Assembly (NCBI GenBank): GCA_017163975.1 | Contig: JAFFSR010000242.1 | Span: forward strand, 3,125,001-3,189,000 | Length of the DNA: 64,000 nucleotides | Source of the DNA: Anastatus disparis | Taxonomy: Eukaryota; Arthropoda; Insecta; Hymenoptera; Eupelmidae | Direction: 5' to 3' | In this document: one piece after another, positions 20,490 to 33,346 of the stretch | Position numbering within the stretch: the stretch's first letter is position 1 | How the letters are laid out: each line of letters opens with the position of its first letter | Program-made: the position numbers and the translations under genes | Notes under the pieces: generated by a model | What the model was told of the DNA's origin: nothing | The model's input: only the letters and a program-made list of their open reading frames with translations | Database searches by the model: none

Positions 20490-23400
20490 TGATAAAACTT
20501 AACCTTAGCATTATAAAGGCTTAATCTAAGATTTACCTTGAGCCTGAGCCTCAGTCTAAGTTTTAGTCTCTGACTTTGCTTAAGGATAAGCCTTAACCAC
20601 AGCCTCAGCCTCAGCCTGAGATTTAGCCTTAGCCTTAACCATAGACCCAGCTTCTATCTTAGTTTTAGCCTTAGCCGTAGACTAAGCCTTAGATTTAGTC
20701 AAAGCTGTAGTCTCAATCTATAATAGCCTTTTTCTCTGCCTTAATTTTATCCTTAGCCACAGCATCAGCTTTAGCTTTGGCCCAAGCCTCAGTCTTAACC
20801 TAAACCTTAACTTTATCCTTAGCCACAACCTTATTCTAATTGTTAGCCACTGCCTTAGACTAAGCCTTAGTCTTAGTACTAAGCCTTAGCCTTAGACTCA
20901 GCATCAGCCTTAGCCTGAGCCTGAACCTTAGCCTGGACCTTAGCTTTAGCTTTAGATTGAACCTTAGCATTAGCCCAAGCCTTAACATAAGCCTTAGCCT
21001 TAGCCCAAGCCTTAATCTTAGCCGCAGCTTTAGTCATAAACCAAGCCTTAGCCTTAGCCGTAGCCTTATACTAAGCCTTAGTCATATCCTTATCCTCAGC
21101 ATTAGACTCAGCCTCAGTCTGAGCCTGATCCTTAGCCAGTGCCTAAGCTTCAGCCTTAGACTAAGGCTTAGCCTTATCAGTATCCTTAGCCTTAACCTTA
21201 GCCTCAGCCTTATTCGTATACTAAGCCTTAGCCTTAGTCTTAGCCTTATACTAAGCATTACCCTTAGCTATAGCCTTAGACAAAGCCTTAGCCTTAACCT
21301 TATCCTTATCCTCAGCCTTAGAAAAAACCTTAGCCTTAGTCTTAGTACTTAGCCTTATCCTCAGCATCAACATTAACCTTAGCATCAACCTTAACCTTAG
21401 CTTCAGCCTTAGCCAATTTCTTAGCCGAAGCCTCAGCCTCAGCCTTAGACTTAGCCTTAGTTTTAGCCTAACCTGAGCCTTAGTCTCATCTTTAGACTAA
21501 GCATTAGCCTTAGACAAAGCCTTAGCCTTAGACAAAGCCTTAGATTAAGTCTTAGCCTTATCAGCATCCTCAGCCTTAGACTTAGCCTTAGCCTTAACCT
21601 TAGCCCAAGCCATAGCCGTAGTTGTAGCCAAAGCCTTAGCCTAAGCTATAGCTTAGTCTTAGCCTTAGTCTAAGCCTAAGCTTAAGCCTTAGATTAAGCT
21701 TTAGCCTAAGTTTCAGCATAAGCCTTAGTCTCGACCTTAGCTTAGCCTAAGACTTAGCATTAGCCTTAGACAAAGCCTTAGCCTTATCATCAGCCTTAGC
21801 ATTGGCCTTAGCCTCAGCCGTAATTTTAGACTAAGCCTTAGCCTTAGCTTAAACCTTTGCCCAAGTCTTAGACTTAGCCTTAGTCTAAGCTGTAGCTTAG
21901 TCATAGCTTTAGACTAAGCATTAGCCTCAGACAAAGCCTTAGCCTTATCCTCAGCCTTAGCCCTAATCGTAATTTTAGAATAAGCCTTAGCCTTATCCTG
22001 AGCCTTAGCCTAAGCTGTAACATAGTCTTAGCCTTAGTCTAAGTCTTATCTTTATCCTCAGCCTTAGACTAAGCCTAAGCCTAAGCTATAGCTTGGTCTT
22101 AGTCTTAGCCTTAGCTTTAGCCTAAGCTGTAGCCTAGTCTCAGCCTTTGTCTAAGCCTTAGCTTAAGCCTTAGATTAAGCTTTAGCCTAAGTTTCAGCAT
22201 AAGCCTTAGTCTCGACCTTAGCTTAGCCTAAGACTTAGCATTAGCCTTAGACAAAGCCTTAGCCTTATCCTCAGCCTTAGCCTTATCATCAGCCTTAGCA
22301 TTGGTCTTAGCCTCAGCCGTAATTTTAGACTAAGCCTTAGCCTCAGCCGTAATTTTAGACTACGCCTTAGCCTTAGCTTAAACCTTTGCTCAAGTCTTAG
22401 ACTTAGCCTTAGTCTAAGCTGTAGCTTAGTCATAGCCTTAGACTAAGCATTAGCCTTAGATAAAGCCTTAGCCTTATCCTTAGCCTTAGCCCCAACCGTA
22501 ATTTTAGAATAAGCCTTAGCCTTAGCCTGAGCCTTAGCCTAAGCTGTAACATAGTCTTAGCCTTAGTCTTAGCCTAAGCTGTAACATAGTCTTAGCCTTA
22601 GTCTAAGCCTTATCTTTATCCTCAGCCTTAGACTAAGCCTTAGCCTAAGCTATAGCTTAGTCTTAGTCTTAGCCTTAGTCTCAGTCTTGGCCTTAGCCTC
22701 AACCTTAGCCTCAGCCTCAGCCCTAGCCTTAGCCTTCACCTAGCCTTAGCCTTAGTCTGAGCCCTAGCCTTAGCCTCACCACTAGCCTTAGCCTAAGCCA
22801 TAGCCTTAGCCATAGCCTTAGACTAAGCCTCAGCTTTAGACTAAGTCTCAGTCTTAGCCTTAGCCTTAGACTAAGCCTCAGCTTTAGACTAAGTCTCAGT
22901 CTTAGCCTTAGCCTCAACCTTAGCCTGAGCCCTAGCCTTAGCCTGAGCCCTAGCCTTAGCCTAAGCCCTAGCCTTAGTCTGAGCCCTAGCCTTAGCCTAA
23001 GCATTAGCCTTAGCCTAGCACTAACTTTACAGCTTAAGCCCTAGCCTACTAGCCCTAGCCTTAGCCTAGCTAAGCCCTAGCCTTAGCCTAAGCCCTAGCC
23101 TTAGCCTAAGCCCTAGCCTTAGCCTAAGCCCCAGCCTTAGCCTAGCCTTAGCCTAAGCCCTAGCCTAGCCTAGTCTGAGCCCTAGCCTTAGCCTAAGCAT
23201 TAGCCTTAGCCTAAGCACTAACTTTAGCCTAAGCCCTAGCTTAAGCACTAGCTTTAGTCTAAGCCTAAGCCTTAGCCTGAGCCCTAGCCTTAGTCTGAGC
23301 CCTAGCCTTAGTCTGAGCCCTAGCCCTAGCCTTAGCCTAAGCCCTAGCCTTAGTCTAAGCCCTAGCCTTAGCACTAGCTTTAGTCTAAGCCCAAGCCTTA

Positions 23401-24920
23401 GCCTGAGCCCTAGCCTTAGCCTGAGCCATAGCCTGAGCCCTAGCCTTAGCCTGAGCCATAGCCTTAGCCTAAGCCCTAGCCTAAGCACTAGCTTTAGTCT
23501 AAGCCTTAGCCTGAGCCCTAGCCTTAGCCTAAGCCCTAGCCTTAGTCTGAGCCCTAGCCTTAGTCTGAGCCCTAGCCCTAGCCTTAGTCTAAGCCCTAGC
23601 CTTAGCCTGAGCCCTAGCCTTAGCCTAAGCACTAACTTTAGCCTAAGCCCTAGCCTAAGCACTAGCTTTAGTCTAAGCCTAAGCCTTAGCCTGAGCCCTA
23701 GCCTTAGCCTAAGCCCTAGCCTTAGTCTGAGCCCTAGCCTTAGTCTGAGCCCTAGCCCTAGCCTTAGCCTAAGCCCTAGGCCTTAGTCTAAGCCCTAGCC
23801 TTAGCACTAGCTTTAGTCTAAGCCCAAGCCTTAGCCTGAGCCCTAGCCTTAGCCTGAGCCATAGCCTTAGCCTAAGCCCTAGCCTAAGCACTAGCTTTAG
23901 TCTAAGCCTTAGCCTGAGCCCTAGCCTTAGCCTAAGCCCTAGCCTTAGTCTGAGCCCTAGCCTTAGTCTGAGCCCTAGCCCTAGCCTTAGTCTAAGCCCT
24001 AGCCTTAGCCTGAGCCCTAACCTTAGCCTAAGCACTAACTTTAGCCTAAGCCCTAGCCTAAGCACTAGCTTTAGTCTAAGCCTAAGCCTTAGCCTGAGCC
24101 CTAGCCTTAGCCTAAGCCCTAGCCTTAGTCTGAGCCCTAGCCTTAGTCTGAGCCCTAGCCCTAGCCTTAGCCTAAGCCCTAGCCTTAGTCTAAGCCCTAG
24201 CCTTAGCACTAGGTTTAGTCTAAGCCCAAGCCTTAGCCTGAGCCCTAGCCTTAGCCTAAGCATTAGCCTTAGCCTAAGCATTAGCCTTAGCCTAAGCACT
24301 AACTTTAGCCTAAGCCCTAGCCTAAGCACTAGCTTTAGTCTAAGCCCAAGCCTTAGCCTGAGCCCTAGCCTTAGCCTGAGCCCCTAGCCTTAGCCTAAGC
24401 CCTAGCCTAAGCACTAGCTTTAGTCTAAGCCTTAGCCTGAGCCCTAGCCTTAGCCTAAGCCCTAGCCTTAGTCTGAGCCCTAGCCTTAGACTGAGCCCTA
24501 GCCCTAGCCTTAGTCTAAGCCCTAGCCTTAGCCTGAGCCCTAGCCTTAGCCTAAGCCCTAGCCTTAGTCTGAGCCCTAGCCTTAGTCTGAGCCCTAGCCT
24601 TAGTCTGAGCCCTATCCCTAGCCTTAGCCTAAGCCCTAGCCTTAGTCTGAGCCCTAACCTTCGACTAAGCATTAGCCTAAGCCCTAGCCTTAGTCTGAGC
24701 CCTAGCCTTCGACTAAGCATTAGCCTTAGCTATAGCTTAGTCTTAGTCTTAGCCTTAGCTTTAGCCTAAGCTGTAGCCTAGTCTCAGCATTAGTCTAAGC
24801 CTTAGCTTAAGCCTTAGATCAAGCTTTAGCCTAAGTTTCAGCATAAGCCTTAGTCTCGACCTTAGCTTAGCCTAAGCCTTAGCTTTAGTCTCAGCTCAAG
24901 CCTTAGCTTTATCTTCAACT
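20490..24920. repeat. Hexamer satellite (AGCCTT/AGCCTA/AGCCCT), ~4.4 kb
   Basis: Nearly every 6 bp is a variant of AGCCTT, AGCCTA, AGCCTG, AGTCTT or AGCCCT. On the other strand these are TAAGGC/TTAGGC/AGGGCT, like the TTAGGC telomere type. The 5' part (20.5-22.7 kb) is degenerate. The 3' part (22.7-24.7 kb) is more regular, with longer-range order: ACTAACTTTAGCCTAAG recurs at about 23218, 23631, 24033 and 24298. Long minus-strand frames of alternating R, L and G (up to 186 codons) are by-products of the 6-bp period, not genes. Confidence 0.9.
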
Positions 24921-26176
24921 TTCGTTTTTCTTGATAACCTAAAATTTTTTTATTGTATTAAAATTTTTTCTTTGTAAACCGGCCTTTAATCCCTTATTCG
25001 CCGTTTGGTGGCGCTACCAGTGTGGGTACTATTGTCCCCGATCCAATTTTTCATATGTAGTTACAAACTGTTATTAAAAATTTCTACGATTATGTCATTT
25101 TGATTCTTGCGGGGTGATGTGTCCCAAATTAGAGATTTTTAATAAGCTTTTATTTTTGAAAATCAATAATATACGTTGACAGAAATTATAATTTTTATTT
25201 TAATACAAAATGCATTTACGAAAATCATCGACAAAAATACTTAAGTTATACACGCGCTTTAAAAATTGATTATAACCTTCAAATTAAATTTTAGTCTTTA
25301 TTAATAGTAAATCAGAACAAAAATGTTAAATATTTGTATCTTTTTAATTAAAATAAATTTAATTTTTAAAACATATTATTTTTCAAGGCCATTAATAAAT
25401 CAGAAAATCAATTTAATTTTAATTACTGTATATCTCTCCTTGTCACTCCTTGTATTACGGAAAGGAATATAGTCCATACGATTCGCGGTCTTTTATTTGT
25501 ATTAATATACTAAAAATCATTTATTGCACTTGTTTACATTATTAGTAAGTATATTGGAAAAAGGTTAATATATATTATATTAAATTCCATTAATTTCATA
25601 AAGCAAATCAATAATTAGGTAAGTTGAAGAATAAATATCTACAAAAACAATTTCAAAATTATGTAAAACTAAAAATCATTTTTTTAAATATTGAATTTTA
25701 AGATAAATGAGAAAATTAAATTTTTTTCTTGCAAGCGTTAATGTTTGTTCTCAATATTTAATTATTAATTGTAATTTACAAATCAAATCAAAGCCAGAAA
25801 ACTACATATATGAACATTTCATCAGAATGTACACAGTGTATCCACGTGCAGCAGATAATTTTTAGTACACGAATTGTCATGAAAATAAACATTCATATCG
25901 GTTAATACTCCTTATTAATTTAAAAAAATAAATGTATAGTCATAACCTCCAATTTAACTCTCAGCAACGATGATTTGCCATACAATAATAGCCGGGCTTA
26001 ACACTTACACAGTTAAAAAATACAGAGAAAATCTACTAAACAAAACTATTTCTGAAAAATATGAATCATAAAATTTAATGACGAATATTTATTTATAAAT
26101 GAATATATACTATAGTATGACAAACATCTAAAACATATAGAATAACGCTATGTAAAGGCGATGTATATATATCACT

Positions 26177-26229
<53 letters not shown>

Positions 26230-27030
26230 CATAAAGAAAATTTACTATGTATATGTATTTATGTATATACAATATGTGTGTATATATATATACACACATT
26301 AAAAATTCAAGTTTTTTATTCTTACATTTAAAATATAAATGATTTAAAAAATATGTGTTTTTCGAAATAAGTAAATGATAAAAATATTTCTCAAAAATTT
26401 TCCCATTCTATAAAAAAGTAAAATAAAATATATCAATTTCATTCACTGTTAGTATGAATTAAAGATTCATAAATTGGAGAAATTTAATTCATATAAAAGT
26501 TCCAAGAAATCTTATCAAAAATTCATAAAAACATTTCTCAGAAATGAATTCTATGTGCTCAAAAATTTTTCTAATTAAATAAAAAAAGTTAATATATCAA
26601 TTTCATTCACATTCTGTTCGAATTAAAAATGCATAAATTGTGGAAACATTGACTATTTATTAAATAGATATTAATAATTTCTTGATAAATGATGTAATAA
26701 TTTTCTTTTATTTCATTATTAATCCGAATTAAACCGATCAGATAAGTTAATCAAACGGATGATCAAACCAATTAACTTATCTTATATAGTAAGAGCGATT
26801 AAATATATTATAAAATATCTCTAGTCTAGACTAAACAGTAAATTTTAGATTATTAAATTAAATGTGAATTTTTAATTTATGTAAATATTAACAGACTAGA
26901 TATCGAACATAAACAGAAATTTTTTAGTATATATACTTCTTTAATACTCAGTATTCACCACAACATTGGATTCAATATTCAGTATTTTTTACCTAATTTG
27001 GTTTTACTAAACATATTAAATTACAAATAT
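24921..27030. other. AT-rich noncoding DNA with an (AT)n tract
   Basis: No gene is visible before the promoter at 26928. An (AT)n microsatellite lies at about 26176-26228, followed by TATG-rich sequence. Two loosely similar AT-rich segments at 26440-26530 and 26590-26680 (ATGAATTAAAGATTCATAAATTG-like) suggest a small duplication. Confidence 0.5.
26928..26950 (+). promoter_or_regulatory. TATA box and initiator of secreted-protein gene A
   Basis: TTTTTAGTATATATAC has a TATA box at 26928-26935, and CTCAGTATT about 20 bp downstream fits an arthropod initiator (TCAGT). Gene B has the same layout (TTTTTTAGTATAAATAC, then TTTCAGTATAC), so the match is conserved between paralogs. Confidence 0.65.
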
Positions 27031-27035
27031 TAATC

Positions 27036-27951
27036 ATGTTCACTAAATACTTATTCCTTGTCCTCTTGGGAAGCTGCTTAGCCCTGGTATATAATAAGTT
27101 TTATTTTATAACTTATCAACAGAAATAATTGAATTTTTCAATTCAATACTGAAATATTATAATTCAATTCAATACATTGAAATTTAATTTTTATTATTGT
27201 AGTTTCTGATTAAAGAAAAATATCCTTAGTATTTTAATAAATATCCTAAACATCATTTTTTATTTAAATTTATAATATAATTCTAGGCTAATCCAGTTCA
27301 GGAAAGTCAGAAAACGGATGTAAGTATTTTGTTTGATTCAAATTTTATTAAGATCGTTATAATTTTGATTTTTTAAAAATCTATTTAATAATTTTAATTT
27401 TTTTAAAATCTATTTAATTATTTGAAAAATTTTAAATCATTCAATTGAACTAATAAATCTTTTCATTGATTTAGGTTCAAGTACAACGATCTTTCATTTC
27501 TACGATCGCAGGATGGTTGAAAAAAACTGATGATGCTCTTGACGAAGCTTTTGATACTGTGGCAAAACCTTTTAAAAAGGCTTTGGAAGTCGCAAAAAAG
27601 AGTGGTAAGAAAGTTGTAGATTACGGCACTGAAAAGATAGAAGAGCTTTACGAGTCACTGAAAAATATTCAGCACAAGACTGTTGAAAGATTTCAACAAA
27701 CTAAGAACGTTGTCATTCAAAGGCTTGTAGATCAACTACAAAACATTATTGATAAACTCAGCAATGAATCAAGTGCAGATACTATTGAAAAACTTAAACA
27801 AAGAGTCCAAGAAATCGCCAAACAAGGAAAAAAGGATTTAGAGGAGCTAAAAGAACAAATGCAAAAAGAATTTGATGGAGAAAAGGCTAAACTGAAAGAA
27901 AAATTAGACAAACTTGCAGATATGGTAAATGGAGCTGCTAAAGAACTATAA
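27036..27951 (+). CDS. Small secreted helical protein, paralog A
   Basis: Three exons: 27036-27086, 27287-27319 and 27475-27951, all phase 0 with GT/AG sites. They give about 186 residues. Residues 1-18 are a signal peptide (MFTKYLFLVLLGSCLALA), cleaved probably before NPVQESQ. Exon 2 is only 33 bp. The mature part has no cysteine, is rich in K, E, D and Q, and has heptad-like spacing (for example KLKQRVQEIAKQGKKDLEEL), so it should form long amphipathic helices. Charge and size recall exchangeable lipid-binding or apolipophorin-like proteins, but no family motif is visible. A polyadenylation signal AATAAA is at about 28054. Paralog B lies tail to tail 3.5 kb away. The annotated frame needs the splice at 27475 because exon 3 has no early ATG. 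Confidence 0.85.
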
Positions 27952-28935
27952 TAAATTCTGATATAAATTAGAAACCATAAATCCTATACTCATTGTACAT
28001 TCTTTTTTATTATTGATGTAATTTTTAAAAAAATTGTTGTTTCCTTGTTAATTAATAAAAAGTAAAATAAGGAAGCAAAAATTGTGACAATTACTTTATA
28101 ATTTAATTGTTCATATAATTTATATTCTAATAACAATTATTCAAAGAATATATCCCAAGTCATGAAATACCCGACAAGAGCAAAGATTCTTACACTATTC
28201 ATTGATAGATACGCACATGTTTTGAAACGCAAAGTAAAAAATGTAATAGTTGAAGATCTTTGAAAAAGTTCTTATTTTATTTTAGTTATAATATTAACAT
28301 TATACATTTACAAAATAAATACATTTATTTTATATGCCAAATTATATTGTATTCAATATATTTAAACATTTATTTCATATTTTTATTTTATTAAATATAT
28401 TACAAACTTAAATTTTATTTAACTTATTCAAATAATTAAAAACCAACATTTTCAAAAATGGTAACAATTTATTGTAAATTACATGGTTGCAATTGTTTTA
28501 TTACTTTCTTCTTTATGCTAAAAAGCACAAGTAAAATATTAAGATTAATAGTAACAAAATACAATTAAATAATAAAATTAAACATGAAAAAAATTTTATC
28601 AAAAATTTAAAATTATTCTATTATCTTACCAAGAAAACACCTGAGATTGGGTTCACAGACCTTGATCAAATTTCGGTATGTAATTCTGGATGCAGTGATA
28701 TGAATGACTTTTTGAGTGAAATTTTTTAATTACCTGTAACTTAAGAAATATTAAAAAGTTTTTGCTTCATTCATATTTCAGCATGTAGAGTTATCTCCAA
28801 AAATTTCAGCAAAATCTTTAACGTGTATTTTAGATGATGTCCTGGTTAGTCAGACGCACAAAAGATTTGAATCGAGTCGCTGTGATTAGCATTATTTTTT
28901 AAGAAGTTCATTTTCAATTATTTAAAATTAACCCC
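27952..28935. other. AT-rich intergenic DNA
   Basis: Holds the 3' untranslated region of gene A at its left end. I see nothing else; a less AT-rich stretch near 28630-28880 is not recognisable. Confidence 0.45.
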
Positions 28936-29345
28936 TTAACGGCATGTCGGAGCTGCAGCAATCGAGTTTTGCGTTTTTTATTTTATCAATATCTTTTAAA
29001 TTTTTAAATTAAACAAATATAATGACTTGTCCGCACTAAAGCTATATTTATACAATAATTTTTGTTAAAATAAAAAATCATTTGGACTTGTTATTTTTTT
29101 ATGAGCTTGGATTGGAAATTAGATATCAAACTCGACAAACCTAACCTTAAAATACGACATATTGAAAGTTTTTATTATAACTTTGTATGTATAATATTTT
29201 GGTGGATTTCTTGAGTTGTCCGCACTAGAGTTTAATCTTACAAATTTTTTCTTTGTAGCAAAGAAACTCGATTAAACGCATCGTTTATTCATAAGTTAAG
29301 ATTGGAAATATTATTAGAAGGCGGACAGCTTCGTCATGCTCTTAA
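28936..29345. mobile_element. TTAA-flanked repeat, copy 2
   Basis: Flanked by TTAA at 28936-28939 and 29342-29345. Starts CGGCATGTCGGAGCTGCAGC and ends CGTCATGCTC, with a weak inverted pairing GGCATG/CATGCTC. Nearly identical to 42861-43271. TTAA duplications are the sign of piggyBac-type elements, but the ends are not the usual CCC, so assignment is open. Confidence 0.7.
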
Positions 29346-30369
29346 TAAGCAGTGGATCATAAATGTACAAAAATACGAGACAAAACTGGTAGTGGATTAC
29401 TTCTATAAACGCTATATTCCTGTATAATTAAGTGTGATGTTTGTGGCTACCAGATTTGGCATGAAAATTTATAAAACCTTCGCCAATTCAAATTAAATTA
29501 AATTAAAAGAATTTTAAAAAATTAAAAATTAACAATTAAACTCTGTAAACATTAAAATCTTACATAAAAGTATTATTTTTTTAAATATAGTTTTTTTTCA
29601 AATTGCTATATTTTGTATTTTTTTAATTTCATTTTATGAAACAAAAATATTCATTCAAATAAATAATTGGTTTTATCCTCGTGCTGTAATATTTTTTCAA
29701 CTATGGCTATTTTATTAATTTGGAATTAATTTCTATTTTATATATAAAATAAATAAACTAAAAAAATTAGCACCTTAACGTACGCAGGTGTTGCCAAAAA
29801 ATAGTTTGAGCAGAAAAAATAATGTTATTAATAAGTAAATGTGTGTCAAAATATTTATCAATCGATTCCTCGCAGAAAAAGCTTCGCGATGACGAAAAAA
29901 ATTTTATCAAAATATCATTAAAAGATGTTTTATTTATCAGTAAACTTTTTATATAAACACTAAAAATTATTATTTATGAAATGTTGTATGTAGTTTATCA
30001 GCAGTTGAAAATGTTATAATTTTATTTTAAGTAAACTAAGTACTTATGTATTGTTAGTAGTTTTTCTTAATTTTCACAATGGAATGAAAACAAAGATTTT
30101 AATATCACTTAAAAATTTATTTTAAATAACAATTTGTCTGAATAAGTTTTATAAAAATAGTAATCAGGATATTATTTTTACAAATTTGTAATATTTATAC
30201 AGTATTAAAGTTTATAGTATTATAGAAGTAGGCAAGTCATAAATTTGTTATTATTAGTATTTCTTACAAAATTTGTATCCTTATTTTTTTCGATATTCAG
30301 TAATCAGGAAACAACATATTTATTTAAATATAATGTCAACAATAAAAAGAAAAAATAAATAATTTATAC
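29346..30369. other. AT-rich intergenic DNA
   Basis: I see nothing in this stretch beyond AT-rich sequence. Confidence 0.45.
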
Positions 30370-30500
30370 ATAGTACATTACGATACACGTGCTCTAAGTG
30401 GTCCTTTTTTACACGGCGTGCAGTTAGCGCCCGAGCGCAGCGAGGGTGCTATGCACGTCGTAAGAAGGACCACTTCGAGCACACGTATCGTATATTATTT
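30370..30500. repeat. Hairpin element, copy 5
   Basis: ATAGTACATTACGATACACG at the left, CGTATCGTATATTATTT at the right, tip GCGCCCGAGCGCAGCGAGGG. It is followed by TAGCACGTGTGAGATAAATT and CGCCACACG, the same flank as copies 1 and 7. Confidence 0.8.
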
Positions 30501-30561
30501 TATAGCACGTGTGAGATAAATTCGCCACACGTAATTAATACCCCAGAAAATCAATATTATC

Positions 30562-30820
30562 AAAAACTATACACACCACGAATGATAATTCGTAAATAAA
30601 AACGAATTCTATATATCAGCAAAACTATGCACACCACGAATGATAATTCGTAAATAAAAACGAATTCTATATATCAGCAAAACTATGCACACCACGAATG
30701 ATAATTCGTAAATAAAAACGAATTTCTATATATCAGCAAAACTATGCACACCACGAATGATAATTCGTAAATAAAAACGAATTCTATATATCAGCAAAAC
30801 TATGCACACCACGAATGATA
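30562..30820. repeat. 58-bp tandem repeat, about 4.5 copies
   Basis: Nearly identical 58-bp units, each with CTATGCACACCACGAATGAT and ATTCGTAAATAAAAACGAAT. They directly follow hairpin copy 5. The word ACGAATGATAATTCG is shared with the array at 5085-5640 and with 39030-39120. Confidence 0.9.
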
Positions 30821-31487
30821 AATCGAAAAAAGTAAAACTATTTATTATCAATGATAGACCCATCGCAAACAAAAAAAGCAAAAACGATATCAAAAATATT
30901 CTTAGATTGAGAAATTATATCAAATAAGTATTGATGTCAGTGATATTTTATTAATTAAATACAATATGATAAAAAGAGAACTTGCCGATTATTTAGATTT
31001 ATGTATACACAGGTCAGACAAAGCAAAGCATCTAGTTTATTGTTCGTACAGCTATCTCTTTCTTTCTCATTCTTAGGCCGTACACACTGTACACGCATGC
31101 GCGCCGCTCACAGATGTTTTGTTTCGACAACTCACGGCACAACAGTAATTTATAAACTATAGTTTTGATTTTCTTGATGTTTTCAATTCTTTATTAAAGT
31201 ATTTATATTTTTTGATTGATTTTCTACGTATTATCATGTGTGAAAAGACATTTCTACGTATTAATATATATACAAAGAGTGATTGTGATGCGTGATTTCG
31301 ATATTACTTTTTTGAACAGTATAATAAAGTGCGAAATTTCTGACGGTAGTACTTTTTTACACAGTTCAAAAAAGTTGTATTTAGCTCCCGCTAAATGGTG
31401 TAGAAAACGCGAATTTAGCTCACGCAGTGCTATAAAAAAAATTTCTTTGTAATATTTAACATTAAAAATTAAATAAAATTACGGTTC
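30821..31487. other. Noncoding, with remnants of a hairpin-element end
   Basis: An open frame at 31216-31452 crosses repeat-like sequence (TTTAGCTC.CGC..., AGTGCTATAAA) also seen at about 39690-39730, so I do not count it as a gene. A less AT-rich patch is at 31070-31110. Confidence 0.4.
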
Positions 31488-32448
31488 CTAAGCTGTTCCA
31501 TTAATTTCCTTTTCTAATTGGTCTATTTTTTCTTTAAGTGCTGCTTTTTGAGCTTCAAAATCTTGCTGCATTACATAAAAATCATCCTGCATTTGTTCTT
31601 TGAGCGTTTGTAAATCTTTTTGACCTTGTTTGGCGATCTCTTTAACTCTTTGTTTGAGTTTTTCAACAGTCTCAGTATTTGATTCATTACTTAGTTTATC
31701 AATTATGTTTTGCAATTGATCAACAAGCTTTTGAATAACGGCGTTCTTTGTTTGTTGTACCTTTTCTGTTGTTTTATGTTGAATAAGTTTTAAGGTTTCA
31801 TAAAGCTGTTCCACCTTTTCTATGCCATAATCAACAACTTTATCACTACTCTTCTTTGCAACTTCATAAACCTTTTTGAAAGGTTTTTTCACAGTATCAA
31901 AAACTTTAGTGAGAGCCTCATCAGTTTTTTCCAACCATCCTTTGACGGTAGAAATCAAAGATCTTTCTATTTGAATCTAAGTCAACGTAAAGATTCATTA
32001 ATTTAATTGAATAATTTAAAATTTTTCAAATAAACATATTATTATATTAAAATTTCAACATAAATTCTAATAATTTATAAAATTCTGATGATTTAAATGA
32101 ACTTTTTATTAAAAAAGAAAAATATACTTACGTCTGTTTTCTGACTTTCCTGAACTGGACTAGCCTAGAAACATAATGAATGCAAATAATTTATATTGAA
32201 CCTAATTCATATAATACTTATAAAAATAAAAATAAAATTTTTTTAAATTAAAAATTGTAGTAATTAAAATTAACCTTTAATGTTTCAATAAATTTGTTTT
32301 AAGAAAAATTAATTCGATAAATTTTAAGCTTTGGAATTACATTAGCAAATTAAATTATTTTTAAAAATAAATAAGCTCAATAAAAGTTAATACTTACCAG
32401 AACCAAACAGCTTCCCAAGAGGACAAGGAAAAAGTATTTAGTGAACAT
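31488..32448 (-). CDS. Small secreted helical protein, paralog B
   Basis: Exons on the minus strand: 32448-32398, 32164-32132 and 31976-31488, all phase 0, giving about 190 residues. The signal peptide MFTKYFFLVLLGSCLVLA and the 33-bp exon 2 (ASPVQESQKTD) match paralog A nearly exactly. The third exon is about 70-75% identical to A by eye, with a small insertion (FYVMQQD) near the C-terminus. No cysteines; lysine- and glutamate-rich heptad-like helices, for example ETVEKLKQRVKEIAKQGQKD. All frames are open and splice sites standard, so both genes look functional. The inverted arrangement suggests duplication by inversion. Function unknown. Confidence 0.85.
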
Positions 32449-32500
32449 ATTGAATACTTGCGATTTAATATACTTAATATTGATAGATTAAGTGAATGTA

Positions 32501-32534
32501 TACTGAAAATTCTACGAAAATACAGGTATTTATA
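32501..32534 (-). promoter_or_regulatory. TATA box and initiator of secreted-protein gene B
   Basis: On the minus strand TATAAATA (32534-32527) is followed about 20 bp later by TTTCAGTATAC (initiator TCAGTA near 32506). Layout and flanking letters match the promoter of paralog A. Confidence 0.65.
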
Positions 32535-33346
32535 CTAAAAAATTTTTGTTGCTTAGTCTAATATTTACTTTGTCGTTTAGAGATATTTTTTTTATCGCAT
32601 ATGGTTTTATTTGCCGAATTATTTAAGAACGAAAATTATAATATCAGTAATTGTGCATTCATTTATACTTATTTGTAGTTTGCGTTCCCACAATTTACAC
32701 ATTTTTTTTATCTAAAGATAAATAAAGACCCATGTATTTGTAATTATTTTAATCATTTAATTAAAAAACTAAAAACTTATGAATATTATTGAAAAACATT
32801 TTTTTGGATTGATCATTTTTAAACATATATATTTTTTATTAAATATTTATTTATAAAAATCATCACAAAAAAGTATTTGAACTTTACATATCAAAATAAT
32901 AAGCCTAAATTCTTCAAAAATAGAATATATTTCTAACAATGAATATAAATGAATAAATTTATCTTTTAATAAATTCAATTAAAATTAAATTTAAATTCAA
33001 AATTAATTTAACACGCACCGATAAAAATTATCAATAATTAATAAAAAAAAGCAAATATGATTACAAAATTTCTAAACTTATCATTTATTTGATAAATTTT
33101 TATTTAATCTTCGACTGTTAATAATAAAATTTTATGATTTGAAACCCAGCCGCTTACAGAATTTGGAGTATCCCTTTACTAAAAAATAAAATATTTAAAA
33201 CGTAACGAAAATTTACATATCCAAATTAAAAAAAGTTATTAATGCTGAATCAGCGATATTTGTCCTCATTAGAACGATCTTTATCAATAACGTGGAGTGT
33301 TGATTGCTTAACCTGCGATACCACCCACAAATAGACCAAATATATA
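32535..33346. other. AT-rich intergenic DNA
   Basis: I see no feature in this stretch. Confidence 0.45.

Noticed and set aside
20957..21352. 131-codon plus-strand frame rich in L and S
   Set aside because: Also a by-product of the hexamer satellite.
22729..24720. Long minus-strand reading frames of alternating R, L and G (91-186 codons)
   Set aside because: They come from the 6-bp period of the satellite, which lacks stops in that frame. No start context or protein-like composition.
30562..30820. CRISPR array
   Set aside because: The 58-bp units are directly adjacent with no unique spacers, in a eukaryotic context; an ordinary tandem repeat.
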